This document shows, in pieces, positions 30,518-40,694 of a stretch of 64,000 nt of DNA. Position 1 is the stretch's first letter, and each line of letters starts with the position of its first letter. The translations under genes and the position numbers were made by a program. This DNA is from Leifsonia xyli subsp. cynodontis DSM 46306 (GTDB lineage Bacteria; Actinomycetota; Actinomycetes; Actinomycetales; Microbacteriaceae). The notes beneath the pieces were generated by a model. It searched no databases. It was not told the origin of the DNA and was given only the letters and a program-made list of their open reading frames with translations. Location: positions 1,426,001 to 1,490,000 of the forward strand of contig NC_022438.1 in NCBI RefSeq assembly GCF_000470775.1, given 5' to 3'.

Positions 30518-31147
30518 TCACCGGTCTTCGTCTTCCTGCTCGACCAGGGGGAACGCGTTGAATTGGGCCTGGATACGCTTGCGACCGTCCGCGGGCTCGG
30601 TCTTCCACTTCTCTTTGAGGCGCTTCATCAGCTTGTTGTGCTCGACGACCAGTTCGCCCAACTGGTCGATCGAGAGTTCGAGGTGGGACGTCGAGAGGAA
30701 GAAGGCCGTCATCCACTCGAGGCCGAAGGTGTCGAGGCCACGGCGGACGAAGGCACTCAGCCGGCGCTCGTTGTTCTGCTGCCAGCCGGCCGCCAGCTGC
30801 TGGGTGACCTCGCGACCGGCTGGGGTGCGGAGGGCTTCGGCGCCTCCCAGGGAGATGCCGCCCGGGGGCATCTTCCACCAGCGCTCACGGCCTTTGCCGC
30901 GCTCGTCGTCTTCCACGATGACCTCATGTTTGGCGAGCTGGCGCAGGTGGTAGCTGGTCGCCCCCGACGACTCCCCCAGCCGCTGCGCCAGCTGGGATGC
31001 CGTCGCCGGCCCGAAATCGGAGAGTTCATTGATGATCTCCACCCGCAGCGGGTGAGCGAGAGCGCGCAGCGCTGGCATCCCGAGCGGCTCAGGGTGTGGC
31101 TCGCGCTCAGCGGGGTGGGCCCAGGCCGCCTGTTCATCGTCCGACAT
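30518..31147 (-). CDS. ArsR-type winged-helix regulator
   Basis: 209 aa from ATG 31147. The winged helix is MPALRALAHPLRVEIINELS, then ATASQLAQRLGESSGATSYH and LRQLAKHEVIVED (about 24-80). A helical C-terminus follows (LSIDQLGELVVEHNKLMKRL) that may dimerise or bind a ligand. No Cys cluster for metals is present, so it is not a classic metal sensor. Divergent from the M3 peptidase, 134 bases away. The stretch 30308-30517 before its 3' end shows no gene. Confidence 0.85.
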   Translation of the reverse strand: MSDDEQAAWAHPAEREPHPEPLGMPALRALAHPLRVEIINELSDFGPATASQLAQRLGESSGATSYHLRQLAKHEVIVEDDERGKGRERWWKMPPGGISLGGAEALRTPAGREVTQQLAAGWQQNNERRLSAFVRRGLDTFGLEWMTAFFLSTSHLELSIDQLGELVVEHNKLMKRLKEKWKTEPADGRKRIQAQFNAFPLVEQEDEDR

Positions 31148-31281
31148 GACCCCAGAATATAATTGCAAAGATAGTTTTGCAAGCATTTCTTTGCATGTGG
31201 CTCTTCCTCCGATCCAGGCGCGGAGAATTCGGGATGGCCCGGCTCCACGGTGCGGGAGACCGATGCCCCTAGGGTGGAGGA

Positions 31282-33315
31282 ATGGCCGATACCTCCAATC
31301 CGTTCTTCGCGCCCAGCCCTCTGCCCTACCAGCTGCCGCCCTTCGCCGAGATTCGCGATGAGCACTACCGGCCCGCTTTCGAGCGCGGGTTCGCCGAGCA
31401 GCTCGCCGATGTGGCCGCGATCGCCGCCGATCCCGCACCGGCGACCTTCGAGAACACGATGCTGCCGCTGGAACGCTCCGGGCAGACGCTGCTGCGCGTC
31501 GCCGACGTGTTCTTCAACAAGTCCTCCGCAGACAGCACGGACTTCACCAACGCGCTGGAGGAGGAGATCGCGCCGCTGCTCTCCGCGCACGAAGACGCCA
31601 TCCGGCTCAACCCCGAGCTCTCGGCTCGCATCTCAGCGCTCTACGATCAGCGCGATTCGCTCGGGCTCGACGCCGAATCGCGCTACCTCATCGAGCGCTA
31701 CCACACCGAGTTCCTGCTCGCCGGCGCCGGACTGAACGAGGACGACAAGGAGAAGCTGCGCGACCTCAATCAGCGCCTGTCCATCCTGACCACCCGCTTC
31801 GAGAAGAACCTGCTCGCCGACACCAACGAACTCGCGGTCGTCTTCGACACCGCCGCAGAGCTCGACGGGCTCGGCGACGGCGAGCTCTCCGCCGCCGCGG
31901 AGGCGGCCCGCGACCGTGGACTCGATGGCAAGTACGTGGTGACGCTGGTGCTCCCGACCGGACACCCGTGGCTCGCGAACCTGAGGAACCGGGCGACCCG
32001 GGAGCGGATCATGGCCGCCTCCCGCGCCCGCGCCACCCGCGGCGGGGAGCACGACAACCGCGACCTCATCCTCGAGATCACCCGCCTGCGCGCCGAGCGT
32101 GCCCGCCTGCTCGGCTTCGACACGCACGCCGCCCTCGTGACCGCCGACGAGACCGCGAGAAGTCCGGAGGCCGTCGCCGACATGCTCGGTCGCCTGGCGC
32201 TCCCGGCCGCCCGCAACGCACACGCCGAACAGGCCGACCTCGCAGAGCAGTCCGGCGGCGAGCCCGTCGCCAGCTGGGACTGGGCATACCTCACCGACAA
32301 AGCGCGCCATGCCAGGTACAACGTCGATTTCGCCGCGATGCGCCCCTACTTCGAGGCAGAGCGGGTCCTGCGCGACGGCGTCTTCTTCACCGCGAACCGG
32401 CTCTACGGCCTTGGCTTCCAGGAGCGGCCGGATCTCCTGGCCTACCACCCGGAAGCACGCGTCTTCGAGGTTCGCAACGAAGACGGCTCCGGCCTCGGCC
32501 TCTACATCCTGGACCTCTACACGCGCGATTCGAAGCGCGGCGGGGCCTGGATGAACCCGCTCATCTCGCAGTCGGGCCTGCTCGGCACCCCGACCGTGGT
32601 GGTGAACAACCTCAACGTCCCGAAGCCGGCAGCGGGCGAGCCCACGCTGCTCACCTACGACGAGACCAATACACTCTTCCACGAGTTCGGTCACGCGCTG
32701 CACGGTCTGTTCGCGCGTGTCACCTACCCGAAGTTCGCCGGAACGAACGTCTTTCGCGACTTCGTCGAGTTCCCGAGCCAGGTGAACGAGATGTGGATGC
32801 TGTGGCCCGAGATCCTGGCCAACTACGCCGTCCACCACCTCACCGGCGAACGGATGCCGCAGGAACTCGTCGACAGACTCCACGCCTCGCAGAGCTTCAA
32901 CGAAGGCTTCACGACCAGCGAGTACCTCGCCGCCGCCCTGCTCGACCAGGCCTGGCACACGATCACCGCCAGCGACACCGTCGCCGATGTCGCCGCGTTC
33001 GAGGCGGACGCCCTGGCGAAAGCGGGTCTCGACAACCCGGCCGTCCCGCCGCGGTACGCCAGCACCTACTTCGCGCACACGTTCTCCGGCGGCTACGACG
33101 CCGGATATTACTCCTACATCTGGAGCGAAGTGCTCGACGCCGACACCGTGGAGTGGTTCAAAGAGAACGGCGGCCTGAGCCGGGAGAACGGCGAGCGTTT
33201 CCGGCAACGCCTCCTGGGCGTCGGCGGCTCCAAGGACCCATTGGAGGCCTACCGCGATTTCCGCGGCCGGGACGCCGTGATCGAGCCGCTGCTGAAGCGG
33301 CGCGGGCTGGGCTGA
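31282..33315 (+). CDS. M3-family metallopeptidase (dipeptidyl carboxypeptidase type)
   Basis: 677 aa. TLFHEFGHALHGLF (about 463-476) is the zinc site HEFGH with the third ligand expected near ESPSQVNEMW-like EFPSQVNEMW (about 494). The C-terminal SGGYDAGYYSYIWSEVLDAD block is also family-specific. Length and layout fit Dcp/oligopeptidase A enzymes, which cut short peptides in the cytoplasm; no signal peptide is present. Transcribed alone. No frameshift seen. Confidence 0.94.
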   Translation: MADTSNPFFAPSPLPYQLPPFAEIRDEHYRPAFERGFAEQLADVAAIAADPAPATFENTMLPLERSGQTLLRVADVFFNKSSADSTDFTNALEEEIAPLLSAHEDAIRLNPELSARISALYDQRDSLGLDAESRYLIERYHTEFLLAGAGLNEDDKEKLRDLNQRLSILTTRFEKNLLADTNELAVVFDTAAELDGLGDGELSAAAEAARDRGLDGKYVVTLVLPTGHPWLANLRNRATRERIMAASRARATRGGEHDNRDLILEITRLRAERARLLGFDTHAALVTADETARSPEAVADMLGRLALPAARNAHAEQADLAEQSGGEPVASWDWAYLTDKARHARYNVDFAAMRPYFEAERVLRDGVFFTANRLYGLGFQERPDLLAYHPEARVFEVRNEDGSGLGLYILDLYTRDSKRGGAWMNPLISQSGLLGTPTVVVNNLNVPKPAAGEPTLLTYDETNTLFHEFGHALHGLFARVTYPKFAGTNVFRDFVEFPSQVNEMWMLWPEILANYAVHHLTGERMPQELVDRLHASQSFNEGFTTSEYLAAALLDQAWHTITASDTVADVAAFEADALAKAGLDNPAVPPRYASTYFAHTFSGGYDAGYYSYIWSEVLDADTVEWFKENGGLSRENGERFRQRLLGVGGSKDPLEAYRDFRGRDAVIEPLLKRRGLG

Positions 33316-33423
33316 TGAACCGAACGAGAGCGGCCTGCGCTCACGAGAGCAGCCGCCGGGTCCCGCACCGCGGCGGTCCTGCCCGCGTCCTCGTCTCCCG
33401 CTCCGCCGCCCAACGAGCCGGCT

Positions 33424-34698
33424 CTACGCCGACTTCTCCTCGCGGCGCGCGCGGTGCGGCACGATCGTCGGGGCCGCGTTCTCGAGCACAGCCTCCTTCA
33501 TGACGACGACCCGGGCGACCTCCGAGCTAGACGGGACTTCGAACATGATCGGCCCAAGCACCTCTTCCATGATCGCGCGGAGGCCGCGGGCGCCGGTCTT
33601 GCGCAGCACGGCGAGGTCGGCGATGGCCTCCAGAGCCGCGTGGTCGAACTCGAGCTGCACGCCGTCCAGCTCGAACATCCGCTGATACTGGCGGACGAGC
33701 GCGTTCTTCGGCTCGGTCAAGATCTGCATCAGCGCATCCTGATCGAGCTGGGTCACGGTGGTCACCACCGGGAGCCGGCCGATGAACTCCGGGATGAGCC
33801 CGAACTTGTGTAAGTCCTCGGGCAGCACCTCGCTGAAGAGGTTGATGTCATCGCCCTTCGAGTGCAGCGGGGCACCGAAGCCGATGCCCTTCTTGCCCGC
33901 GCGGCTGGAGATGATGTCCTCCAGCCCGGCGAAGGCGCCGGCCACGATGAACAGCACGTTCGTGGTGTCGATCTGGATGAACTCCTGGTGCGGGTGTTTG
34001 CGTCCGCCCTGCGGCGGGACCGAGGCGACCGTGCCCTCCAGGATCTTCAGCAGCGCCTGCTGCACGCCCTCGCCCGACACATCCCGTGTGATCGAGGGGT
34101 TCTCGGCCTTGCGGGCGATCTTATCGACCTCGTCGATGTAGATGATGCCCGTCTCCGCGCGCTTGACGTCGTAGTCGGCGGCCTGGATGAGCTTCAGCAG
34201 GATGTTCTCGACGTCCTCGCCGACGTACCCGGCCTCGGTCAGAGCGGTCGCATCCGCCACCGCGAACGGGACGTTCAGGCGGCGGGCGAGGGTCTGCGCG
34301 AGGTAGGTCTTGCCGCAGCCGGTCGGACCGATGAGCAGGATGTTCGACTTCGCGATCTCGACATCGTCGATGGCGTCCGCCGCGGTGATGGCCTGCCGTG
34401 CGCGGACGCGCTTGTAGTGGTTGTAGACCGCGACCGCGAGCGAGCGCTTGGCCTGCTCCTGTCCGATGACGTACTCCTCGAGGAAGCCGAAGATCTCCTT
34501 CGGCTTCGGCAGGTCGAATTCGCTGGAGGCCTCTTCGCCCACTTCCGCCAGCCGCTCCTCGATGATCTCGTTGCAGAGTTCGACGCACTCATCGCAGATG
34601 TACACCCCCGGACCGGCGATCAGCTGCTGCACCTGCTTCTGGCTCTTGCCGCAGAAGGAACACTTGAGCAGATCGGCGCTCTCCCCGATGCGTGCCAT
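33424..34698 (-). CDS. clpX: ClpX unfoldase
   Basis: 424 aa from ATG 34698. The N-terminal zinc-binding domain has Cys13, Cys16, Cys35 and Cys38. Walker A GPTGCGKT is at 124-131 and Walker [13 protein letters not shown] near 182. [20 protein letters not shown] and [19 protein letters not shown] [15 protein letters not shown] follow. ClpX recognises and unfolds substrates and passes them to ClpP. It lies downstream of clpP1-clpP2 on the same strand, past a hairpin. Confidence 0.98.
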   Translation of the reverse strand: MARIGESADLLKCSFCGKSQKQVQQLIAGPGVYICDECVELCNEIIEERLAEVGEEASSEFDLPKPKEIFGFLEEYVIGQEQAKRSLAVAVYNHYKRVRARQAITAADAIDDVEIAKSNILLIGPTGCGKTYLAQTLARRLNVPFAVADATALTEAGYVGEDVENILLKLIQAADYDVKRAETGIIYIDEVDKIARKAENPSITRDVSGEGVQQALLKILEGTVASVPPQGGRKHPHQEFIQIDTTNVLFIVAGAFAGLEDIISSRAGKKGIGFGAPLHSKGDDINLFSEVLPEDLHKFGLIPEFIGRLPVVTTVTQLDQDALMQILTEPKNALVRQYQRMFELDGVQLEFDHAALEAIADLAVLRKTGARGLRAIMEEVLGPIMFEVPSSSEVARVVVMKEAVLENAAPTIVPHRARREEKSA

Positions 34699-34809
34699 CT
34701 GTCTCCGCCCTCCTCCGCTTGCGGTTCTCAGGCATGAGCCTAGCCCGTGGCGCGGACATTTGGCTGGCACTTTGCGTGTATTCGCCCCGCGCGCCGTTTC
34801 GCCAACAGC

Positions 34810-34846
34810 AGAACGGGACGGCCCCCGCGGCGGCCGTCCCGTTCTG
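34810..34846 (-). terminator. Terminator after clpP2
   Basis: Arms AACGGGACGGCC and GGCCGTCCCGTT around a short CG-rich loop, just after the clpP2 stop. clpX therefore probably has its own promoter in the remaining 110 bases. Confidence 0.7.
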
Positions 34847-34858
34847 TCGTTGTTATGC

Positions 34859-35557
34859 CTATTTCACCAGCGCCGGGAGAGTCTTCCGGCTGGTGAGAAC
34901 CTGGTCGATCAGGCCGTATTCTTGAGCCTGGGTCGCAGACAGGATGTTGTCACGCTCGATGTCCTTGCCGACCTGCTCAAGCGTACGGTTGGAGTGCTTC
35001 ACGAGCGTCTCCTCCAACCAGGCGCGCATCCGGTTGATCTCGTCCGACTGGATCTGGATGTCCGATGCCTGCCCGTGACCAGCCTCACCCACGGCGGGCT
35101 GGTGGATCAGGATGCGGGCGTTCGGCAGAGCGAGCCGTTTGCCGGGCGCGCCCGCGGCTGTGAGAACGGCGGCTGCCGAGGCGGCTTGACCGAGGACGAC
35201 GGTCTGGATCTGCGGCCGGACATACTGCATGGTGTCGTAGATCGCCGTCATCGCGGTGAACGAGCCGCCGGGAGAGTTGATGTACATGACGATGTCGCGG
35301 TCCGGGTCCTGACTCTCGAGCACGAGCAGCTGGGCCATGATGTCATCCGCCGAAGCGTCGTCCACCTGGACGCCGAGGAAGATGATGCGGTCCTCGAAGA
35401 GCTTGGCATACGGATCCTGGCGCTTGTAGCCGTAGGCCGTACGCTCCTCGAAGCTGGGCAGGATGTAGCGGGCTCCGGGAGCCTGCAGGCCACCGAAGGC
35501 CTGGCCGCCGCCGTATGATCCACCGGCGGGGGAAGCGCCGAGCATAGGAATGTTCAT
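34859..35557 (-). CDS. clpP2: ClpP2 protease subunit
   Basis: 232 aa from ATG 35557. Catalytic triad Ser127 (GQAASAAAV), His152 (ILIHQP) and Asp203 (ERDNILS). The Gly-rich N-terminal stretch [17 protein letters not shown] (residues 7-23) is longer than in clpP1. The two form a mixed ClpP1P2 ring, which is essential in several actinobacteria. It is the second of two clpP genes 29 bases apart. Confidence 0.97.
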   Translation of the reverse strand: MNIPMLGASPAGGSYGGGQAFGGLQAPGARYILPSFEERTAYGYKRQDPYAKLFEDRIIFLGVQVDDASADDIMAQLLVLESQDPDRDIVMYINSPGGSFTAMTAIYDTMQYVRPQIQTVVLGQAASAAAVLTAAGAPGKRLALPNARILIHQPAVGEAGHGQASDIQIQSDEINRMRAWLEETLVKHSNRTLEQVGKDIERDNILSATQAQEYGLIDQVLTSRKTLPALVK

Positions 35558-35586
35558 AGTGATGTCCTTCGTCCTTCGGGCGGTTC

Positions 35587-36180
35587 CTACTTGCTCGCCG
35601 GGGCGGTTCCGCCGCCGCCCGCGATGTCGAGCGCCGACTCGCGGATGTGGTCCACGAAGCCGTACTCCAATGCCTCCTGCGCCGTGAACCACCGGTCCCG
35701 GTCACCGTCCGCGTTGACCTGATCGACCGTTTTCCCGGTCGCCTCGGCCGTGATCTCGGCCAGGCGCTTCTTCATGTCCAGGATGAGCTGGGCCTGCGTC
35801 CGGATATCGCTCGCCGTGCCTCCGAAACCGCCGTGGGGCTGGTGCAGCAGGACACGGGCGTTCGGAGTGATGTAGCGCTTGCCCTTGGTGCCGGCGGTCA
35901 GCAACAGCTGGCCCATCGAAGCCGCCATGCCGATGCCGACAGTGACGATGTCGTTCGGCACGAACTGCATGGTGTCGTAGATCGCCATACCGGCGGTGAT
36001 CGAACCGCCCGGGGAGTTGATGTAGAGGTAGATGTCCCGCTTCGAATCCTCCGCGGCGAGGAGCAGCAGCTTCGCGGCGATCTCGTTCGCGTTCTCATCC
36101 CGCACCTCGGACCCGAGCCAGATGATCCGGTCCTTCAGCAGTCTGTCGAAAACACTGGGCTGGATACCCATGTCGGCCAT
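35587..36180 (-). CDS. clpP1: ClpP1 protease subunit
   Basis: 197 aa. Triad Ser88 (GMAASMGQ), His113 (VLLHQPHGG) and Asp161 (GDRDRWF). The start ATG at 36180 has GGAAACGGAGC upstream. First gene of clpP1-clpP2. I looked for a ClgR box upstream and found no convincing one. Confidence 0.97.
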   Translation of the reverse strand: MADMGIQPSVFDRLLKDRIIWLGSEVRDENANEIAAKLLLLAAEDSKRDIYLYINSPGGSITAGMAIYDTMQFVPNDIVTVGIGMAASMGQLLLTAGTKGKRYITPNARVLLHQPHGGFGGTASDIRTQAQLILDMKKRLAEITAEATGKTVDQVNADGDRDRWFTAQEALEYGFVDHIRESALDIAGGGGTAPASK

Positions 36181-36289
36181 GTTCGCTCCGTTTCCTTCTG
36201 TCGCTTGAAGATGAATCTATCGGAGCGCTTCCGCCATTTCGGCGCTGTTCGCCCTGGGCAGATACAGTGTCGGCGCTGCGACAGCCGCG

Positions 36290-36685
36290 TTACTGGCCTC
36301 TGAGGTCCGCTGCATAGGCGGTGACCGCGCGGTGGTAGAGCGGCAGGTGCGCCGCGAGCGCGCCCAGTGCCTCCCGCACCGCCTCGGCGGGAAGCCCCGC
36401 GTCGAACAGTGCGAGCGCGGCGAAGGCGTGCGCCGCGTCCCGGAGCTCGTGCCCGGGATGCTCGTCCAGCAGTTCGCGGAGCAGGACAAGCGCCTCGTCG
36501 GGACGCCCAAGGATGCGAAGCGTGCTGGCGAGCTGAATCGTCGCCTGTCCTCGCTGCGGCTCGGGAAGCCCGTTGGCGAGCGCTCGGCGGTAGAGCGGCT
36601 CGGCCGCCGCCGCCTCACCCACGAAATCGCGAGCGCCCGCCGCTTCGAAAAGCCCGTGCGGTTCGCTCTCCGGTCGTTCCGCCAC
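36290..36685 (-). CDS. TPR-like protein
   Basis: 131 aa from GTG 36685. Helical repeats typical of tetratricopeptides: AAAEPLYRRALANGLPEPQR, then GQATIQLASTLRILGRPDEA and LVLLRELLDEHPGHELRDAA. The homologues I know have a longer N-terminus. Here only VAERPESEPHGLFE precedes the repeats, and the coding text upstream (AETLAAIDAL) runs back into the tig terminator. It may be N-terminally truncated. Role unknown. Confidence 0.65.
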   Translation of the reverse strand: MAERPESEPHGLFEAAGARDFVGEAAAAEPLYRRALANGLPEPQRGQATIQLASTLRILGRPDEALVLLRELLDEHPGHELRDAAHAFAALALFDAGLPAEAVREALGALAAHLPLYHRAVTAYAADLRGQ

Positions 36686-36727
36686 GAGGGCGTCGATCGC
36701 TGCGAGCGTCTCCGCTTCCGGGTATGC

Positions 36728-36762
36728 GGAAGCCCGGGCGCCGCAGGCGACGCCCGGCTTCC
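36728..36762 (-). terminator. Terminator after tig
   Basis: On the minus strand GGAAGCCGGGCG ... CGCCCGGGCTTCC, a near-perfect GC stem, directly after the tig stop at 36769. Confidence 0.7.
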
Positions 36763-36768
36763 GGGATG

Positions 36769-38166
36769 CTACTTGTCCGCTGCCTTCTTCTTGGCCGCGG
36801 CCTTCTTCTTGGGCTTCTCTGCGGCGGAGGCTTCCTCCGCCGGCGCATCGGCGCCCTCGGCGGTGGCGTCCTCGTCCGCGGCCTCGTCGTCCGGGAGGGC
36901 GACGAACTCGCTCAGGTCCACCTTCTTGCCGTCGGTGTCCACGACCTCGGCCTTGCCGAGGACGATCGCGAGCGCCTTGTTGCGGGCGACCTCGCCGACC
37001 ATCGACGAGATTTGGCCGTTCTCTCCCAGGATCTTGACGAACTCGTTCGGGTCCATGTTGTACTGCGCGGCGCCCTGCACGAGGTACTGGGTGAGCTCGT
37101 CCTGGCTGACCTTCACGTTCTCCTGCTGAGCGATCTCATCGAGGAGGATCTGCGTGCGGAACGTCTTCTCGCTCGACTCGGTCACCTCGGCGCGGTGCCC
37201 GTCGTCTTCGAGACGATTCTCCTGCTCCAGGTGGCGGCTCACCTCGTCCTCGACCAGCTGAGCCGGAACCGGGATCTCGACCAGCTCGAGCAGCTTGTCG
37301 ACCAGCTGATCGCGCGCCGCGGTGCCCTGCCCGAAGGACTTCGCGCGCTCCACCTGGCCGCGCAGGCTCTCGCGCAGCTCCCCGATCGTGTCGAACTCGC
37401 TGGAGATCTGGGCGAAGTCGTCGTCCGCCTCCGGCAGCTCGCGCTCCTTGACGGCGTTCAGCGTCACGGTGATCTGCGCGCTCTCGCCCTCGTGGTCGCC
37501 GCCCATGAGCGGCGCCTCGAACATGGTGGTCTCCCCCGCCGTCAGCGTGTCGAGCGCCTCGTCGATGCCCTCGATGAGCTCACCCGAGCCGATCTCGTAC
37601 GAGATGTTCGCGGCCGTGTCGACCTCCTCTCCGCCGATCTCGGCTACCAAGTCGATCTGTGCGAAATCGCCCTTCTTGGCCGGACGCTCGACCGTCACGA
37701 GCGTGCCGAACCGGCTGCGGAGCCGGTCCAGCTCCTCCTCGACGTCGTCCGGGGTCACCTGGGCAGCCTCGACGCACAGCGTGATGTCGTCGAACGTGGG
37801 CAGCGTGATCTCGGGGCGGACATCCACCTCGATCGTCAGCAGCAGGTCGCCCGAGAAGTCCTTCTCATTCGGCCATTCGGAGATGTCCGCCTCCGGACGG
37901 CCGAGGGGGCGCACCTCGTTCTCCTCGACGGCGCGGCGATAGAACCCGTCCAGGCCCTCGTTGACCGCGTGCTCCAGGACGGCCGCCTTGCCGACCCGCT
38001 GGTCGATGATGGCCGGGGGCACCTTCCCCTTGCGGAAGCCGGGGATGTTCACCTGCCCGGCGATGTGCTCGTAAGCGTGCTTGATGGACGGCTGCAACTC
38101 CTCCGGCGTCACCGAGATGGTGAGCTTGGTGCGGGTGGGGCTGAGCTTCTCGACCGTGGTCTTCAC
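36769..38166 (-). CDS. tig: Trigger factor
   Basis: 465 aa: ribosome-binding domain with [20 protein letters not shown] (about 38-57), the FKBP-type domain (about 160-245, [20 protein letters not shown]) and the helical chaperone domain. The tail is Ala/Lys-rich ([13 protein letters not shown]). It binds new chains at the ribosome exit. tRNA-Pro lies 60 bases upstream. Intact. Confidence 0.97.
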   Translation of the reverse strand: MKTTVEKLSPTRTKLTISVTPEELQPSIKHAYEHIAGQVNIPGFRKGKVPPAIIDQRVGKAAVLEHAVNEGLDGFYRRAVEENEVRPLGRPEADISEWPNEKDFSGDLLLTIEVDVRPEITLPTFDDITLCVEAAQVTPDDVEEELDRLRSRFGTLVTVERPAKKGDFAQIDLVAEIGGEEVDTAANISYEIGSGELIEGIDEALDTLTAGETTMFEAPLMGGDHEGESAQITVTLNAVKERELPEADDDFAQISSEFDTIGELRESLRGQVERAKSFGQGTAARDQLVDKLLELVEIPVPAQLVEDEVSRHLEQENRLEDDGHRAEVTESSEKTFRTQILLDEIAQQENVKVSQDELTQYLVQGAAQYNMDPNEFVKILGENGQISSMVGEVARNKALAIVLGKAEVVDTDGKKVDLSEFVALPDDEAADEDATAEGADAPAEEASAAEKPKKKAAAKKKAADK

Positions 38167-38226
38167 GATGTCTGGGTTCTCCTGAATGTTCGAACGATGG
38201 TCTACTCGTAAGGAACGAGGTCCTCG

Positions 38227-38301
38227 TCGGGGCGACAGGATTCGAACCTGCGACCTCCCGCTCCCAAAGCGGGCGCTCTAGCCAAGCTGAGCTACGCCCC
38301 G
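38227..38301 (-). tRNA. tRNA-Pro (TGG anticodon)
   Basis: Acceptor CGGGGCG/CGCCCCG, D-arm AGCTCAGCTTGGCTAGAGC, anticodon stem CCCGC/GCGGG with loop TTTGGGA (anticodon TGG), T-arm GCAGGTTCGAATCCTGT, discriminator A. CCA is not encoded, unlike in the tRNA-Ala gene. Confidence 0.96.
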
Positions 38302-38401
38302 GCTGAAGCGGTGCGAAAGACCACGCGCCAGTCTACTGCACGCGGAATGGCCCTCGTGATGTACTACGATTGACTCCGCCCGCTCCCATGTGACGGGCAA
38401 C

Positions 38402-38472
38402 GGGGATGTAGCTCAATGGTAGAGCCTCAGTCTTCCAAACTGATTACGCGGGTTCGATTCCCGTCATCCCCT
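38402..38472 (+). tRNA. tRNA-Gly (TCC anticodon)
   Basis: Acceptor GGGGATG/CATCCCC, D-arm AGCTCAATGGTAGAGC, anticodon stem TCAGT/ACTGA with loop CTTCCAA (anticodon TCC), T-arm CGGGTTCGATTCCCG, discriminator T. CCA is not encoded. Confidence 0.96.
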
Positions 38473-38530
38473 CCGTCGGAGAAGGCTGGGTTTCGAGTCC
38501 CGCCTGGTCTTCCCTCCCGGTCCGCCCCTC

Positions 38531-38580
38531 GGAAACGGAGGAGAACCGACTGCTGGCACCCACTTTCCTCCTCCGTTTCC
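38531..38580. terminator. Long hairpin downstream of tRNA-Gly
   Basis: Arms GGAAACGGAGGAG (38531-38543) and CTCCTCCGTTTCC (38568-38580), 24-base loop. It lies between tRNA-Gly and the 3' end of the convergent MHS gene. The rest of 38473-38721 shows nothing recognisable. Confidence 0.55.
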
Positions 38581-38721
38581 TGCGTTAGCCCCGTTCCCTG
38601 CCCGCTTCTCCTCCCTTTCCGCCAGCTGTCGAAAGGAAGAAGATTCGGGGGATGTCCGGGGGAACTCCTCCGCTCCCACAGCCTCTGACAACGCAGGACT
38701 CCCCTCCCTCCACCGGGCCGC

Positions 38722-40266
38722 TTACGCCCGCGGCCTCTCCTTCACCGCAGGCAGCGGCATCGTCCGCGTGTCGATGAGCGGGTCGTGCTCTTGGCGCTCC
38801 ACAAGCGCTTGCGCCTCCTGCGGAGTCTCGACCGCGGGGACCGACCCCAGGAGGGGGCGCTTGGCGGATTCGGGCATGGCGAGCAGGGCGAGGCCGCCGA
38901 GGGCGGAGAAGAACATGATGTAGAAGGCGGGCATGTCGGTGTTGCCTGTGAGCTCGATGAGGGACTGAGAGAAAAAGGGGGTAGTTCCGCCGAAGAGGGA
39001 GACGGCGACGTTGTAGGCGATCGCCATGGCTCCGAAACGGGAAGCCGTCGGGAAGAGAGCGGGAAGCGAAGAGGCGGCGATGGCGACATAGAAGCCGACG
39101 GGGACGGCGACGAGGGTGAGGGCGAGCATGACGGCCCAGAACTGGCCGATCCGCATGATGGCGAAGGCCGGCAGCATGAGCACGAGAGTGGAGACGACGG
39201 CGATGGCGTAGACCGGACAGCGGCCGATGCGGTCGCTCAAAGCGCCGACGAGCGGGAGACAGGCGGACATGACAAGCAGAACAGGGACGGTCGCCACGGC
39301 GGAGAGGAGGTTTCCCACACCGACCTCGGTCTGCAGATAGGTCGGCATGTAGCTGGTCAGAGCGTATCCGGCCGTGTTGGTCGCCGCGACCAGGGTGATC
39401 GCGATGAGGATCTCCTTCCCGTTGTAGCGGAGGATGCCGAGGATGCCGTGGCGCTCGAAGCGTGCGTCGTCGTGGTGCTGGACGACTCCGGCCTCCTCTT
39501 CGAAGGCCGGTGTCTCGGGGATGCGCAAGCGGAAGAAGATCGCGACGGTGCCGAGCGGGATCGCGAGGAGGAAAGGGATGCGCCAGCCGCCGTCGACCAT
39601 CGCGTGGGGACCCCACACCGACTCAGCGACGACGGTGGTCACCGCGACGGCGGAGGCCCCGGCCGCGAACCCGACATACGAGCCGACATCCAGCCAGGAG
39701 GAGAAGAACCCGCGCCGACTGTCCGGGGAGAACTCGGAGACGTAGGTCGTCGCACCGGCGTACTCGCCGCCGGTGGAGAAGCCCTGGATCATCTTGAGAA
39801 GGTAGAGCGGGACGACCGCCCACAGCCCGATCACCGCGGAACCGGGCAGCAGGCCGATCAGTGCCGTGGCGGCCGCCATCATCGACATGGTCAAGAACAG
39901 GACGCGCTGCCGGCCGATGCGATCACCGAGCGGACCGAGCACGAAGCCGCCCAGCGGTCGCACGAGAAAGCTCACGGAGAACCCGAACAGGGTCACGAGC
40001 AACCCGGCTCCGGAGGAGAGGCCGGCTGTGAAGACCGACGCGAGGGTCACAGCGAGGTAACCGTAGATCCCGAAGTCGAACCATTCCATGAAGTTGCCGA
40101 CGACGGTTCCCCGGATGGCGCGTTTGACGGTGCTCCGCTCGACGACGAGCACGTCGTCCACGCGCAGCCGACGGCGTAGAGGCTGTTCCGGACGCCCCGA
40201 AGCGTAGGAGCGAGCCGGTTGGCCGGAAGCGGGGAGGATCTGGGATGTTCCAGGATTCGAGGCCAC
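38722..40266 (-). CDS. MHS-type transporter (ProP-like)
   Basis: 514 aa. IRGTVVGNFMEWFDFGIYGY (about 51-70), FLVRPLGGFVLGPLGDRIGR, GFSTGGEYAGATTYVSEFSP and GYALTSYMPTYL are typical of ProP/KgtP-like proton symporters of osmolytes or dicarboxylates. N-terminus of about 40 aa and C-terminus of about 45 aa are hydrophilic. If it does take up proline or betaine it would matter given the broken proBA, but the substrate cannot be read from sequence. Confidence 0.88.
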   Translation of the reverse strand: MASNPGTSQILPASGQPARSYASGRPEQPLRRRLRVDDVLVVERSTVKRAIRGTVVGNFMEWFDFGIYGYLAVTLASVFTAGLSSGAGLLVTLFGFSVSFLVRPLGGFVLGPLGDRIGRQRVLFLTMSMMAAATALIGLLPGSAVIGLWAVVPLYLLKMIQGFSTGGEYAGATTYVSEFSPDSRRGFFSSWLDVGSYVGFAAGASAVAVTTVVAESVWGPHAMVDGGWRIPFLLAIPLGTVAIFFRLRIPETPAFEEEAGVVQHHDDARFERHGILGILRYNGKEILIAITLVAATNTAGYALTSYMPTYLQTEVGVGNLLSAVATVPVLLVMSACLPLVGALSDRIGRCPVYAIAVVSTLVLMLPAFAIMRIGQFWAVMLALTLVAVPVGFYVAIAASSLPALFPTASRFGAMAIAYNVAVSLFGGTTPFFSQSLIELTGNTDMPAFYIMFFSALGGLALLAMPESAKRPLLGSVPAVETPQEAQALVERQEHDPLIDTRTMPLPAVKERPRA

Positions 40267-40356
40267 GGGGACGGGCTCCTTTCGAGTCGGCCCGTCATGG
40301 TAGACCGAAATCGGGGAAAGTCCAAGTCGGTGGCCGCCGCCCTCAGCAAGATGGGG

Positions 40357-40569
40357 CTACTCGTTCCCTAGCTTCTTGTCGATCGCGTCGCGCGCCCCGT
40401 CAATCTGCTCCCCGAACGTGCCGCCCGTGATCGTGTTGGCCGCGTCCGCGACACCGTCCAGGATCTTGTCGCTGATGCCCTCGGCCTGCTCGGAGGTCAG
40501 GGCGTCTTTCACCTTGTCGCCGTTCAGGAGGTCCTGGGCTTTCTTCGTGATGTCATCGAATGCGCTCAT
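40357..40569 (-). CDS. MT0933-type antitoxin-like small protein
   Basis: 70 aa from ATG 40569. MSAFDDITKKAQDLLNGDKV, then EGISDKILDGVADAANTITG and GTFGEQIDGARDAIDKKLGN match the MT0933/Rv0909-like antitoxin family of actinobacteria. No toxin gene lies beside it: the MHS transporter is on one side and an IS element on the other. The partner may be lost or elsewhere, or the family name may not reflect its role. Confidence 0.72.
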   Translation of the reverse strand: MSAFDDITKKAQDLLNGDKVKDALTSEQAEGISDKILDGVADAANTITGGTFGEQIDGARDAIDKKLGNE

Positions 40570-40694
40570 ACTCACCATCATCGCTACCGGAACCGTCCGG
40601 AGCTAGTCCCGATGCGATCTGGGCCTGGCGACGCGGGCGCGGCGCGCTGAGCGGATCGCTGGCGGAATGTCTGTCCTGCCGACGCTGACTTAGC

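Noticed and set aside
36181-36289. ClgR box upstream of clpP1
   Set aside because: CGC/GCG pieces are present but none has the known spacing and ends.
38369-38400. TTGACT before tRNA-Gly as a -35 element
   Set aside because: No acceptable -10 lies at the right distance before the tRNA.
18511-38580. Shared GGAGGAG in the hairpins at 18511 and 38531 as a dispersed repeat family
   Set aside because: Only seven or eight bases are shared and these are common in this GC-rich genome.
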